This document shows positions 1-13,188 of a stretch of 52,732 bases of DNA, piece by piece. Both the position numbers and the translations under genes were made by a program. The notes below the pieces were generated by a model. It had not been told where the DNA came from. It searched no databases and saw nothing but the letters and a program-made list of their open reading frames with translations. Every line of letters starts with the position of its first letter. Positions within the stretch are counted from its first letter, which is position 1. This DNA comes from an uncultured Alphaproteobacteria bacterium (lineage in GTDB: Bacteria; Pseudomonadota; Alphaproteobacteria; Methylaequorales; Methylaequoraceae): NCBI GenBank assembly GCA_902526175.1, contig CABZJY010000002.1, positions 1 to 52,732 on the forward strand. Reading direction: 5' to 3'.

Positions 1-830
1 AAAAATTATTTGTAAAAAATAAAAACATTCTTAGAAATAGAGATTATTTAATTTTTGGAATTTTAAATGTCACACCAGATAGTTTTTCTGATGGAGGCAT
101 GTTTAACAATGAAAAACTCAGTTTGAATCGTGCAAAAGAAATGAATACTGAAGGCGCAGATTTTATTGATGTTGGAGGAGAATCAACTCGTCCAGGTGCA
201 CAAAAGGTTAGTGAAAATGAAGAAATACTAAGAGTCTTACCAGTTATTCAAAATCTGTCAAATGCAAATATAAATATATCTCTAGATACAAGAAATTCAT
301 CTACTATGTATATGAGCAATTTTTACAAAATATCTATTATTAATGATGTGAGTGCTTTACGGGATAATAATAGTCTTGAAATTGTAAAAAGTAATAATTT
401 ATCGGTTGTTCTAATGCATATGCCAGGAACACCAAAAACAATGATGAAGAAAAAATATAGTAATGTATTATTAGATACTTATGATTTTTTAAATAAAAGA
501 ATTGAATTCTGTGAAAGAAATGGATTGTCAAAAGAAAGAATAATAGTTGACCCTGGTATTGGTTTCGGGAAGAATAAGAATGAAAATATAAATTTGATAA
601 AAAATATATCTATTTTTCATTCTTTAGGGTGTCCAATTATGCTCGGTGTATCAAGAAAAAGATTAATTTCAAATTTCGGGTCTCCCAATTTATCAAACGA
701 AAGAATAGGGGGGTCTATTTCTTTTGCTTTACATGCTTTCAATCAAGGTGTTGAAATTTTTAGAGTTCATGATGTTAAAGAAACATTACAGGCGCTTGAG
801 GCGTGGAAATCTGCAGGTGAAAAGAATTGA
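1..830 (+). CDS. folP: Dihydropteroate synthase, 5' end outside window
   Basis: The enzyme joins p-aminobenzoate to 6-hydroxymethyl-dihydropterin diphosphate in folate synthesis, in the cytoplasm. The frame is open from base 3, and the first signature NVTPDSFSDGG is read upstream of the first ATG at 99. That ATG is therefore internal and the true start lies before the window. About 275 residues are visible, close to the full family length. The second signature (DVGGESTRPGAQ), ISLDTR and the late GVSRKR motif are present. The stop codon overlaps the TTG start proposed for glmM, which suggests a folP-glmM-thiD operon. That order is common in alphaproteobacteria. Confidence 0.95.
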   Translation, partial: KLFVKNKNILRNRDYLIFGILNVTPDSFSDGGMFNNEKLSLNRAKEMNTEGADFIDVGGESTRPGAQKVSENEEILRVLPVIQNLSNANINISLDTRNSSTMYMSNFYKISIINDVSALRDNNSLEIVKSNNLSVVLMHMPGTPKTMMKKKYSNVLLDTYDFLNKRIEFCERNGLSKERIIVDPGIGFGKNKNENINLIKNISIFHSLGCPIMLGVSRKRLISNFGSPNLSNERIGGSISFALHAFNQGVEIFRVHDVKETLQALEAWKSAGEKN

Positions 831-2190
831 CAAAAAACAAAAAAATAAAAAAATACTTTGGTACAGACGGTATTCGGGGAAAAACTAATCAATCACTAAT
901 TAATGAAAAGTTTCTGTCAGAACTGTCAGTAGCGTTAAGTGTTTTTTTTCGGGAAAAAAAAATCACTTAATAGAAAAATTATTATCGGTAAGGATACTAG
1001 ATTATCAAGTTATATGGTTGAGTCTATAATAACTGGGGTTATGTTATCAAGAGGTTGGAATTGCGTTAGCATTGGTGTAATTCCAACCTCAGCAATATCT
1101 AGAGCAATTAAAATTGGTGACTATGATTTTGGAATAATGATTTCAGCTTCTCATAATTCCTTTGAGGATAACGGTATAAAAATATTCAACAAAAAAGGTG
1201 AGAAATTGACAGATAATGAAGAATTACAAGTTGAAGAAATCATTAACCTTAAAAAGCAAAGTCCATTATGTACTGATTTAAAAATAGGTAAAATTCAAAA
1301 AAATGACGATGTATATGTTAATTACAAAAAATATCTATTATCTACTATTCCAAAAAAAATAAATTTTTCTGGACTTAAAGTGGTTGTTGATTGTGCTAAT
1401 GGCTCAGCTTACAAAGTTGCGCCAGAAATATTTTCAGAAGTTGGTTTAGATCTAATTTGTCATTCCACCAAACCTAATGGGAAAAATATAAACAAAAATT
1501 GTGGTGCTCTACACCCTAAAAATCTCTCAAAATTGGTGAGAAATCATAAAGCAGATTTAGGTATATCTTTTGATGGAGATTCAGATCGATTAATTCTGTG
1601 CGATAAAAATGGTCAAATAATTAATGGAGATAAAATTTTAGCAATAGCAGCCTCAAGCATGCTTAAACAAAACAAATTGAAAAGTAAAGCTATTGTATCA
1701 ACAAAGATGGCTAATATAGGACTTGAGGATTATTTGAATGAAAGAGGAATTAAACTTTTTCTAACTGATGTGGGTGATAGATATGTAATGGAAGAAATGA
1801 AAAGAAGAAATGTAAATTTAGGAGGTGAACAGTCTGGACATTTAATATTTTCTGATCACAGTTTTACTGGTGATGGTATTTTAAGTGCGCTTCAAGTTTT
1901 TACAATTTTACAAATTGAAAATAAACAGATTCATGAACTACTCGATGATTTTAATATTTTTCCACAAAATCTCGTTAACCTTGATTTACATTCTGATACA
2001 AAGAAAATATTTGATAATAGTCGACTAAACAAAACCATTTTAAATTTTTTAGACAATAAACAAGATGAGCCTAAAATATTAATTAGAAAATCTGGTACAG
2101 AAAATTTGTTACGTATTATGGTTCAATCAAGATCTCTAAAAGTTACAAATCATATTTCTCAAACTTTAGTTGATATGATCAAAGGAATTG

Positions 2191-2201
<11 letters not shown>
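827..2201 (+). pseudogene. glmM: Phosphoglucosamine mutase with apparent +1 frameshift
   Basis: GlmM converts glucosamine-6-phosphate to glucosamine-1-phosphate for peptidoglycan and LPS. The start is TTG at 827, with AGGTGA at 815-820 as ribosome binding site. Translation in this frame gives KYFGTDGIRG and continues to about 940. The rest, from IIIGKDTR through the phosphoserine loop ISASHN, the metal loop DGDSDR and the C-terminal RKSGTENLLRI, lies in the next frame. Between them sit T8 (942-949) and A9 (954-962). Removing one base from a run restores a protein of about 457 residues, close to the usual 445. All catalytic motifs are intact and the gene is normally essential. I think an indel error or slippage is more likely than real loss, and I use the pseudogene type only to flag the broken frame. 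Confidence 0.85.
942..962 (+). other. Homopolymer site of the glmM frame change
   Basis: A T8 run and an A9 run are separated by CGGG. The upstream frame (starting 827) and the downstream GlmM frame differ by one extra base here. This could be a sequencing indel or a transcriptional or ribosomal slippage site. Confidence 0.8.
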
Positions 2202-4778
<2,577 letters not shown>

Positions 4779-4811
4779 TTAATTTGTTGATTAATTTTTT
4801 TTATATACAGA

Positions 4812-4822
4812 TTGTGGCACAA
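4812..4822. promoter_or_regulatory. Palindrome between divergent thiC and SLC13 permease
   Basis: TTGTG-G-CACAA is a perfect 5+5 inverted repeat in the 102-base divergent intergenic region. It may be an operator serving one or both genes. Its regulator is unknown, and a palindrome this short can arise by chance. Confidence 0.3.
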
Positions 4823-4865
4823 GTTGCTATAAATTTAAACTAGATTTTAATATAATCAAAAAAAA

Positions 4866-6713
4866 ATGATGTCAATTAGTCAAGATTTCTTTATTTATCT
4901 AAGCATTGTCTTTGTAATAATAGCGATAAGTATTTATTCGATAGATAAATGGAGTATTTTTTTTAAATCCATATTTATTCTCAGCTTTTTATTAATTTTT
5001 TTCTCATTATTTCCATATATAGATTCTAACGAAAAAAACTTACTTTCACCTCAAGCTATTTTAAGCGGATTTAGTAATGAAACGCTGATAACTGTTTGCG
5101 CTTTGCTTGTATTAGGCCAAGGAATTGTCCAAACAAAAGCTGTAGATGGTTATATAAGTTTCATCTTAAAAATTTTTTCTGGTAACGAAATAATTGTTAT
5201 TTTTTTTTCCTTATTTAGTGTACTTTTTTTAAGTGCTTTTTTAAATAATACACCAGTAGTTATAATTTTTATTCCTGTTATTCAAGCTATAGCGAAAAAA
5301 ATTGGACATTCTGGAAGCAGATACTTAATACCTCTTAGTTATGCAGCTATTCTAGGAGGTATGACTACATTAATAGGTTCAAGTACTAATTTACTGGTTG
5401 CTAACTCACTTTACTCAATTACAAATATCAAAATTGGCTTTTTTGACTTTTTTATTCCTGGAATTATTATAGCTTTTTCTGGGATACTTTATATCTTCCT
5501 TTTTTCTAAGTTTTTATTAAAAAGAAGATCACCAATGGCTAACGAATTAGTCACTGATAGTGATAAAAAATTTATTGCCCAAGTATCACTTACAAAAGAA
5601 TCCCCTTTAGTTGGCAAAACATCAATTTCAGGAAAATTTGAAGGACTAGAAAATATTAATATTCTTTTAATACAAAGGAAAGAACACGCTGAACATGGTC
5701 CGTTATTTAATGATTTTGAATTGAGAGTTGGTGATGTTTTAGTCATAGCAACAACTAAGGAAGAACTCAGCGAAATCATCTCCAAAAAAATTGGGTTTTG
5801 TGGGTCTGAAATTTCAAGAATTAAGCCTGGTGAAATCGACGATCAAGAAACAAATAATCAATTATTAACTGAAGCGGTAATTTCTCCACTGTCAAGTCTT
5901 ATTGGACTTAATATTGAAAGCATAAGTTTTAGATATAGATTTAACTGTGTAGTGATTGGGTTACAAAGAAGGGCAAGAATGATAAGAAAAAGAATGACAG
6001 AGATACCATTAGAGGCTGGAGATGTCCTATTAATCCAGGGATCAAAGAAAGCAATTAAAGATCTTAGATCTGGAAGTGACATTATGCCAATGGAATGGTC
6101 TTCAACTGAAATTATCGATCAAATGTTACCAAAAAAAGCAATTTTTATTTTTGGAACCGTAATATTGTTGAGCGTGTTTGAGATTTTACCATTAGTGGTT
6201 TCATCGCTTTTGGGGGTATTTACTATGTTGCTAACAAGAGTTTTATCAACTAGGCAAGCTGTCTCATCAGTAGATTACAATCTTCTATTATTGATTGTAA
6301 CATCATTGGCTTTAGGAAAAGTAATATTTGAAACAGGTACCGCTAATTATCTAGCGCAAAATTTAGCAACACTTTTAAAAGATTCAAGTGTTTACATTGT
6401 ATTATCATGTTTCTTTCTATTTGTAGCTCTAATAACTAATTTAGTATCTAATAACGCATGTGCAGTACTATTTACTCCAATTGCTATTGATTTAGCAAAT
6501 AATCTAGGAATGGATCCTAAGATTTTTGCTATAGCGGTTATATTTGCAGTTAACTGCTCATTTATGACACCGATGGCTTACCAAACAAATCTTCTGGTAA
6601 TGGGACCAGGTCATTACAAGTTTTCTGACTTTGTGATTTTTGGATTTCCCTTAACAATTATATGTTGGGTAACCTTTTCTTTATTTTTTCCATGGTATTA
6701 TAATTTAATATGA
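4866..6713 (+). CDS. SLC13-family permease with two RCK_C domains
   Basis: This is a 615-residue inner-membrane anion permease of the DASS/SLC13 (ArsB/NhaD superfamily) type. There are two membrane halves. The first holds LNNTPVVIIFIP and SSTNLLVANSL, and the second holds SNNACAVLFTP. Between them, at about residues 225-395, lie two tandem TrkA-C/RCK_C domains, each with the GDVL pattern (RVGDVLVIA, EAGDVLLIQ). Related proteins such as SAC1-like transporters are linked to sulfate or other anions, but the substrate here cannot be told from sequence. Its stop overlaps the serC start by four bases, so the two are probably cotranscribed. Either ATG of the MM start (4866 or 4869) is possible. Confidence 0.88.
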   Translation: MMSISQDFFIYLSIVFVIIAISIYSIDKWSIFFKSIFILSFLLIFFSLFPYIDSNEKNLLSPQAILSGFSNETLITVCALLVLGQGIVQTKAVDGYISFILKIFSGNEIIVIFFSLFSVLFLSAFLNNTPVVIIFIPVIQAIAKKIGHSGSRYLIPLSYAAILGGMTTLIGSSTNLLVANSLYSITNIKIGFFDFFIPGIIIAFSGILYIFLFSKFLLKRRSPMANELVTDSDKKFIAQVSLTKESPLVGKTSISGKFEGLENINILLIQRKEHAEHGPLFNDFELRVGDVLVIATTKEELSEIISKKIGFCGSEISRIKPGEIDDQETNNQLLTEAVISPLSSLIGLNIESISFRYRFNCVVIGLQRRARMIRKRMTEIPLEAGDVLLIQGSKKAIKDLRSGSDIMPMEWSSTEIIDQMLPKKAIFIFGTVILLSVFEILPLVVSSLLGVFTMLLTRVLSTRQAVSSVDYNLLLLIVTSLALGKVIFETGTANYLAQNLATLLKDSSVYIVLSCFFLFVALITNLVSNNACAVLFTPIAIDLANNLGMDPKIFAIAVIFAVNCSFMTPMAYQTNLLVMGPGHYKFSDFVIFGFPLTIICWVTFSLFFPWYYNLI

Positions 6714-7792
6714 AACCATTCCACAAACCAACTAGTCCATATTTTTCTTGTGGTCCAACAAAAAAACCACCAGGTTGGAATCCAAGAAAACTAGGTTTAC
6801 AAAATATTAGTAGGTATCACAGGTCAGAATCTGCTCAAAAATATTTGAATGAACTTTTAAATAGATTAAAAATTTTATTAAAAATTCCCAAAGAATATAG
6901 CATCTTTCTCACACCTGGATCATGCACAGGGGCAATGGAAAGTGTAATTTGGTCGGTTCTTAACAAAGAAACAAATATAACAAGCATAGTTTACGATTTC
7001 TGGGGTATAGAGTGGTCAAGATCTATTGAAAAATTAAATTTAAAACAAGAAATAAGATCATGTCTAAATGGCAAAATGCCTAACTTAGAAAACATTAATA
7101 TTAATGATGATATAGTTTTTGTATGGACAGGTACTACAACTGGAATGTCATTAAATAATCTTAATTGGCTTTCATCAAGTCATGTTGGTTTAGTAATATG
7201 TGATGCCAATTCGTCAGTATTTATTTATGATATTGAATGGAATAAAATTGATATTACTGTTTTTTCTTGGCAAAAAGCCCTCGGCTCTGAGGCTCAACAT
7301 GGTATAGTTGTTATGAGTCCAAAAGCAATAAAAAGATTGAATAAAAAGCAAACCAAATACATTCCAAAAACCTTAAATCTTAAAAACTATACTATGCCTA
7401 TTAATACACCTTCATTTTTATGTTTTTCAGATTTTGAATTTTGTCTTGATTGGTTTAATAAAAAAGGAGGAATTAGGTGGAGTAATAAAAGATGTTTAGA
7501 AAATAGGGATGTTTTGGATAAGTGGTCAAATGAAAATAAATTTATTTCATATTTTTGTAAGGATCAAAGATATAGATCAATTTCACCATGTTTTTTTAAA
7601 TTAGAAAATATTTCAAATAATAAATTCAAAAATATTATTTCATTTTTAGATAATGAAAAAATAGCCTATGATATAGAATCTTATAGAAAAGCTGAAAAGG
7701 GATTTAGGATTTGGACTGGTCCAACAATTCTAAAAAAAGATTTGATAAGATTGACAAATTGGTTAGATTGGACTTTTGATAACATAAAATAG
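6710..7792 (+). CDS. serC: Phosphoserine aminotransferase
   Basis: SerC transaminates 3-phosphohydroxypyruvate with glutamate to give phosphoserine, a step in serine (and often pyridoxal) synthesis. The 360-residue protein matches the alphaproteobacterial/Methanosarcina-type SerC. It begins with YFSCGPTKKPPGWNP and has SRYHRSE, TPGSCTGAMES and the PLP-lysine motif FSWQKALGSEAQHG. It overlaps the upstream permease (ATGA) and is followed four bases later by hisZ. From what I know of alphaproteobacterial order (serC-serA-hisZ-purA), phosphoglycerate dehydrogenase would be expected between them. It is absent here and must be elsewhere, if present. Confidence 0.93.
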   Translation: MKPFHKPTSPYFSCGPTKKPPGWNPRKLGLQNISRYHRSESAQKYLNELLNRLKILLKIPKEYSIFLTPGSCTGAMESVIWSVLNKETNITSIVYDFWGIEWSRSIEKLNLKQEIRSCLNGKMPNLENININDDIVFVWTGTTTGMSLNNLNWLSSSHVGLVICDANSSVFIYDIEWNKIDITVFSWQKALGSEAQHGIVVMSPKAIKRLNKKQTKYIPKTLNLKNYTMPINTPSFLCFSDFEFCLDWFNKKGGIRWSNKRCLENRDVLDKWSNENKFISYFCKDQRYRSISPCFFKLENISNNKFKNIISFLDNEKIAYDIESYRKAEKGFRIWTGPTILKKDLIRLTNWLDWTFDNIK

Positions 7793-7796
7793 TATC

Positions 7797-8729
7797 GTGG
7801 AAAATCAATTATTGCCAGAGGGGTTTAAGGATAGTCTTCCTGAAACTGCATATAAAGAGTTCGAAATAAGTGCGGAATTCATAAAAATTATGAAGAAAAG
7901 AAAATACATGTTAGTGAGACCTACTCTACTTGAATTTGAAAAATCAATGTTTTTTTTGACGAAAGGATCAATGGAAAAAAATTCGTTTAGAGTCCTTGAT
8001 CCATTATCACAAAAGGTAATGGCAATTCGGTCTGATATTACAACCCAAATAGCAAGAATTTCATGCGGAGCTTTGAAATTTCAGGCTAGACCTCTAAAAG
8101 TGATGTATTTTGGAGATATTCTTAGAGTTAATAATTCGCAACTTAAAACTGCCAGACAGTCAACTCAATTAGGAGGAGAAATAATTGGGGTAAAAAATGA
8201 AAATGATGAAATAGAAATTATAGAAATTATTTCTGAAATACTTAAAAAATTTAAGATTAATAATTATAAGATTTCATTATCTATGCCTACAATTTTAAAA
8301 AGTGTCAGTCTTGATTTTAATCTTAATAAAGAACAGGAATTATATTTAAAGACTTGCTACGATAATAAAAATCTTATGGATCTTAAAAATATTTCAACTG
8401 AAATTCATGATATTTCATGCAAGTTACTAAATAGCATAGGTCCATTAGACAAAATTTATCAATTTCTAATTTCAGAAAATTTTCCATCCAAAACACAATG
8501 TGAAATAAATAAATTCTTAACATCATTACATAATTTTAAAAATAAATTATCCAAAGAAAATTTTATCGTTGATACTGTTGAAATTGACAAATCCGGTTAT
8601 CACAATGGTTTAATGTTTAAGTTTTATTCTGAAAAGTTAACAGAACTATTTAGTGGCGGAATCTATGAAGTTAATAAAGAGAATTGCATTGGTTTTTCTG
8701 CACTAGCTGAAAATTTAATTAATAATTGA
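7797..8729 (+). CDS. hisZ: ATP phosphoribosyltransferase regulatory subunit
   Basis: HisZ is a catalytically dead HisRS-like protein that partners with short-form HisG in the first step of histidine synthesis. The 310-residue sequence opens with the class II aaRS-like LLPEGFKDSLP. It has the motif-2-like stretch around RSDITTQIARI and RPLKVMYFGDILR, and ends with a GGIYEV segment like the glycine-rich end of HisZ. It is shorter than many HisZ proteins (370-390). The GTG at 7797 is used as start. The neighbours serC and purA support the call. It predicts that the genome encodes a short HisG. Confidence 0.85.
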   Translation: MENQLLPEGFKDSLPETAYKEFEISAEFIKIMKKRKYMLVRPTLLEFEKSMFFLTKGSMEKNSFRVLDPLSQKVMAIRSDITTQIARISCGALKFQARPLKVMYFGDILRVNNSQLKTARQSTQLGGEIIGVKNENDEIEIIEIISEILKKFKINNYKISLSMPTILKSVSLDFNLNKEQELYLKTCYDNKNLMDLKNISTEIHDISCKLLNSIGPLDKIYQFLISENFPSKTQCEINKFLTSLHNFKNKLSKENFIVDTVEIDKSGYHNGLMFKFYSEKLTELFSGGIYEVNKENCIGFSALAENLINN

Positions 8730-8736
8730 GGTGTAA

Positions 8737-10912
<2,176 letters not shown>

Positions 10913-10927
10913 TGAAATCAACTCCGA

Positions 10928-10944
10928 TTGTTAAAGTTTAACAA
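10928..10944 (-). promoter_or_regulatory. Perfect palindrome in rpoH leader
   Basis: TTGTTAAA-G-TTTAACAA is a 17-base perfect inverted repeat, about 16-32 bases upstream of the rpoH ATG and inside the predicted transcript. As RNA it can fold into a short AU hairpin just 5' of the Shine-Dalgarno GGAG. As DNA it could be an operator. Confidence 0.45.
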
Positions 10945-10997
10945 AAGTGCTGGTTGCCAATAATCGACCGCAGTCCACTAAGTATTATAAAAAAACA

Positions 10998-11025
10998 ATT
11001 ATATTTTTTAAATTAATTCTGTCAA
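10998..11025 (-). promoter_or_regulatory. Consensus sigma-70 promoter of rpoH
   Basis: Reading the minus strand, TTGACA (11025-11020) is followed by a 16-base spacer and TATAAT (11003-10998). Both hexamers are exact consensus. The expected start near 10991 gives a leader of about 80 bases before the rpoH ATG at 10912. Confidence 0.7.
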
Positions 11026-11040
11026 ATAATAAAAAAAAAA

Positions 11041-12030
11041 TTAAAAACTATTTAAAAACTCTTTTAAAGAAATAAGATCACTGGGAAGGTTGGAAGTATA
11101 TTTTCTTTTAATATTGTCAGTTGGATCATATATATTTATCTCTTTTGCATGTAATGCCTGCCTACCCTTTTTCTCAAGTTCATAGATAATATTACTAGGT
11201 TTATAAAAGTTTTTATTTATTAAATTAACCTTTTTTTTCTTATATAATGCATCACCAACTAAGTGATTACCCATTTCACTAAAATGAACTCTTATTTGAT
11301 GTGTTCTACCTGTTAATATTTTTACTGATACCCAGCTTACTACTAAATTCTCTGAAATTTTATATTCTTTAATAAGTTCATACTCTGTAATCGCCTTTTT
11401 CCCATTATTTTCATTAGTAATACACATTTTCTTTCTATTAGAGGAAGATCTTGTAATGTTATTAATGATTTTACCTTTTTTTGTTTTTAATTTATTCCAT
11501 ACAAATGCTTCATAGTATTTTTGAACAGACCGGCTTTTAAATTGCGAAGAAATATTTTTATGACTGAGATCATTTTTTGCAACAATAACTATACCACTTG
11601 TCATTTTATCTAATCTATGAATAATTCCAGGTCTTTCAATACCACCGATCCCTGATAATGAATCTTTACAATGAAATAATAATGCATTGACTAAAGTATC
11701 TCTCAGATTTCCTGCACCAGGATGAACAACCATTCCAGACGGTTTATTGACAATTAGATAGTCATTATTTTCAAAAATAACATCTAACTTGATATTTTGT
11801 GCTTCAACTTCTAATTTTTTAATTTCAGGTATTTTAATAAGAATTGTTCCTTCTTTTTTAATTTTAAAAGATCTATCAGAAACTACCTCATCATTATAAA
11901 ATACTTTTTTGTTATCAATTAATTTTTGTAATTGTGTTCTAGAGAATTGAGTATTTTTCTTTTTTAAAACTAAATCTATTCTATTACCCAAATCCTTGTT
12001 ATCTATTAAAATAGTGATAGAGTTATCCAA
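11041..12030 (-). CDS. rluD: Ribosomal large-subunit pseudouridine synthase, RluD type
   Basis: This enzyme isomerises uridines in 23S rRNA. An N-terminal S4 RNA-binding domain (about residues 10-70: RIDLVLKKK, FSRTQLQKLIDNKKV) is followed by the RluA-family catalytic domain with the signature GIIHRLDKMTSGIV and its catalytic aspartate. The family signature GRTHQIRVHF comes later. The 329-residue length is normal. The start is TTG at 12030, because an in-frame stop lies just upstream and there is no nearby ATG. That TTG shares a base with the ATG of the divergent gene. The specific uridines modified (1911/1915/1917) are inferred from family. Confidence 0.92.
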   Translation of the reverse strand: MDNSITILIDNKDLGNRIDLVLKKKNTQFSRTQLQKLIDNKKVFYNDEVVSDRSFKIKKEGTILIKIPEIKKLEVEAQNIKLDVIFENNDYLIVNKPSGMVVHPGAGNLRDTLVNALLFHCKDSLSGIGGIERPGIIHRLDKMTSGIVIVAKNDLSHKNISSQFKSRSVQKYYEAFVWNKLKTKKGKIINNITRSSSNRKKMCITNENNGKKAITEYELIKEYKISENLVVSWVSVKILTGRTHQIRVHFSEMGNHLVGDALYKKKKVNLINKNFYKPSNIIYELEKKGRQALHAKEINIYDPTDNIKRKYTSNLPSDLISLKEFLNSF

Positions 12031-12314
12031 TGTTAAAATCTCTTAAGAAAATTGTTATTGTACTAGGAATTTTTATTATTTCATTAACAATTATTGTAAT
12101 AGTAACATTATTTAATAGAATCAATAATGTTTCAATCCTTAAAAAAGAGGATAATTATATCGAAAATATAAATATAGAAGATAAGTTTGTTATTGAAGAT
12201 TTCTCAGTAGATGATGGAAAAATATATTTTTATTTATCATCAGATGATCAAATGGTAATTAGAGTGTATAAAATTAATAATGGAAATCTAGTAAAAGAAT
12301 ATTACTTAAAATAG
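12030..12314 (+). CDS. Small single-pass membrane protein, DUF6476-like
   Basis: This 94-residue protein has a short basic N-terminus, one strong transmembrane helix at about residues 8-30 and a soluble tail of about 60 residues rich in beta-type patterns (KIYFYLSSDD, VIRVYKINNG). Size, topology and position divergent to rluD resemble the alphaproteobacterial DUF6476 family, but I recognise it only by context. Its ATG at 12030 touches the TTG of rluD, so its promoter must lie within the rluD coding sequence. It is followed two bases later by the HExxH gene and probably cotranscribed. Function unknown. Confidence 0.7.
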   Translation: MLKSLKKIVIVLGIFIISLTIIVIVTLFNRINNVSILKKEDNYIENINIEDKFVIEDFSVDDGKIYFYLSSDDQMVIRVYKINNGNLVKEYYLK

Positions 12315-12316
12315 AT

Positions 12317-12775
12317 ATGATAGCTGAAACTCTTCTAGCCACTTTAACTTCTTGGATAATAGAAAATACAGAGTTTGATAAAAGATTAGATTACCCTGAA
12401 CTCCATATTTTAAGCAAATCTGAGATGTCAAGAAAAGCTTGTTTCTCCTCAAATAAATGTAGGGTAAAGGCTTATTATGTTAAAGAAGAGGGAATATATT
12501 TCATAGACACCCTAAAACCTGAATCTGAGATTTGTGATAGATCAATAATTCTTCATGAATTAATTCACCATTATCAAAAAAAACAAAACAAAACATTTGA
12601 TTTAGATGAACATACTCTTTGGACATTGCAGGAAAGGCAAGCTATTTTTTATCAAAATGTTTATCTCTATCAAGAAAAGACAAAGAATGACTTTAAAGGG
12701 CCTGAAAATGTTTTACAATGCGAGGGAGGGTCATACCTTGATTTACAATATGAATACAAAAAATCTAATCCATAA
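12317..12775 (+). CDS. Putative HExxH metallopeptidase-like protein
   Basis: This 152-residue soluble protein has a zinc-protease-like motif, HELIHHYQ, at about residues 77-84. A downstream glutamate, in LQERQAIFYQNVY, could be a third ligand as in gluzincins. The cysteines in RKACFSSNKC and SEIC, and the late LQCEGG, could form disulfides if it were exported. No signal peptide is evident at the chosen ATG. I do not recognise the family with certainty; it could be one of the DUF6647-like small proteins. Its end overlaps the convergent LOV gene by 11 bases. A peptidase role is inference from the motif only. Confidence 0.7.
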   Translation: MIAETLLATLTSWIIENTEFDKRLDYPELHILSKSEMSRKACFSSNKCRVKAYYVKEEGIYFIDTLKPESEICDRSIILHELIHHYQKKQNKTFDLDEHTLWTLQERQAIFYQNVYLYQEKTKNDFKGPENVLQCEGGSYLDLQYEYKKSNP

Positions 12776-13181
12776 TTTTGTTGAAATTATATCTTCTTAC
12801 ATCTTCGAGCGGAATTGGATTCTGGTCGCCAGCAAAATAAATAAGTTTACCTTTTTCATCAAATAAAGGTTTAATTCTTAGTCTATTCCAAAATTTTTCT
12901 CCATTTTTCCTGTAATTTAAAATATCAATTGTAATTGTAGTTTTCTTTTTAATGGCCATTCTTATACTATTTATATCATTTGGATCTGTTTCTGGTCCTT
13001 GGAGAAATCTACAATTTTTTCCTAATGCTTCATTTACTTTGTATCCAGTCTGAGAAACAAATTCTTCAGATACATACACCATTGGACAATCTATTATATT
13101 TGGATCAGAAATTACAACACTATGGTTAATTTCGTCTTGTTTCAGCAACCTTAAAACTGTATCTTTATCAAGAAATTTCAT
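12765..13181 (-). CDS. Short LOV-domain blue-light photoreceptor
   Basis: This 138-residue protein is essentially one LOV (light-oxygen-voltage) PAS domain. It has the canonical flavin-adduct motif GKNCRFLQG with the photoactive Cys57. The FMN-contacting asparagines sit in LNYRKNGEKFWN (Asn89, Asn99), and Gln120 in YFAGDQNPI is the residue that normally reads the flavin N5 state. There are only about 20 residues before and after the core and no kinase, HTH or GGDEF effector. Blue-light sensing is therefore well supported, but output must come through dimerisation or a partner. It is divergent, with a 7-base gap, from the 2OG oxygenase and lies 0.9 kb from the retinal operon. Confidence 0.93.
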   Translation of the reverse strand: MKFLDKDTVLRLLKQDEINHSVVISDPNIIDCPMVYVSEEFVSQTGYKVNEALGKNCRFLQGPETDPNDINSIRMAIKKKTTITIDILNYRKNGEKFWNRLRIKPLFDEKGKLIYFAGDQNPIPLEDVRRYNFNKIMD

Positions 13182-13188
13182 AATATAA

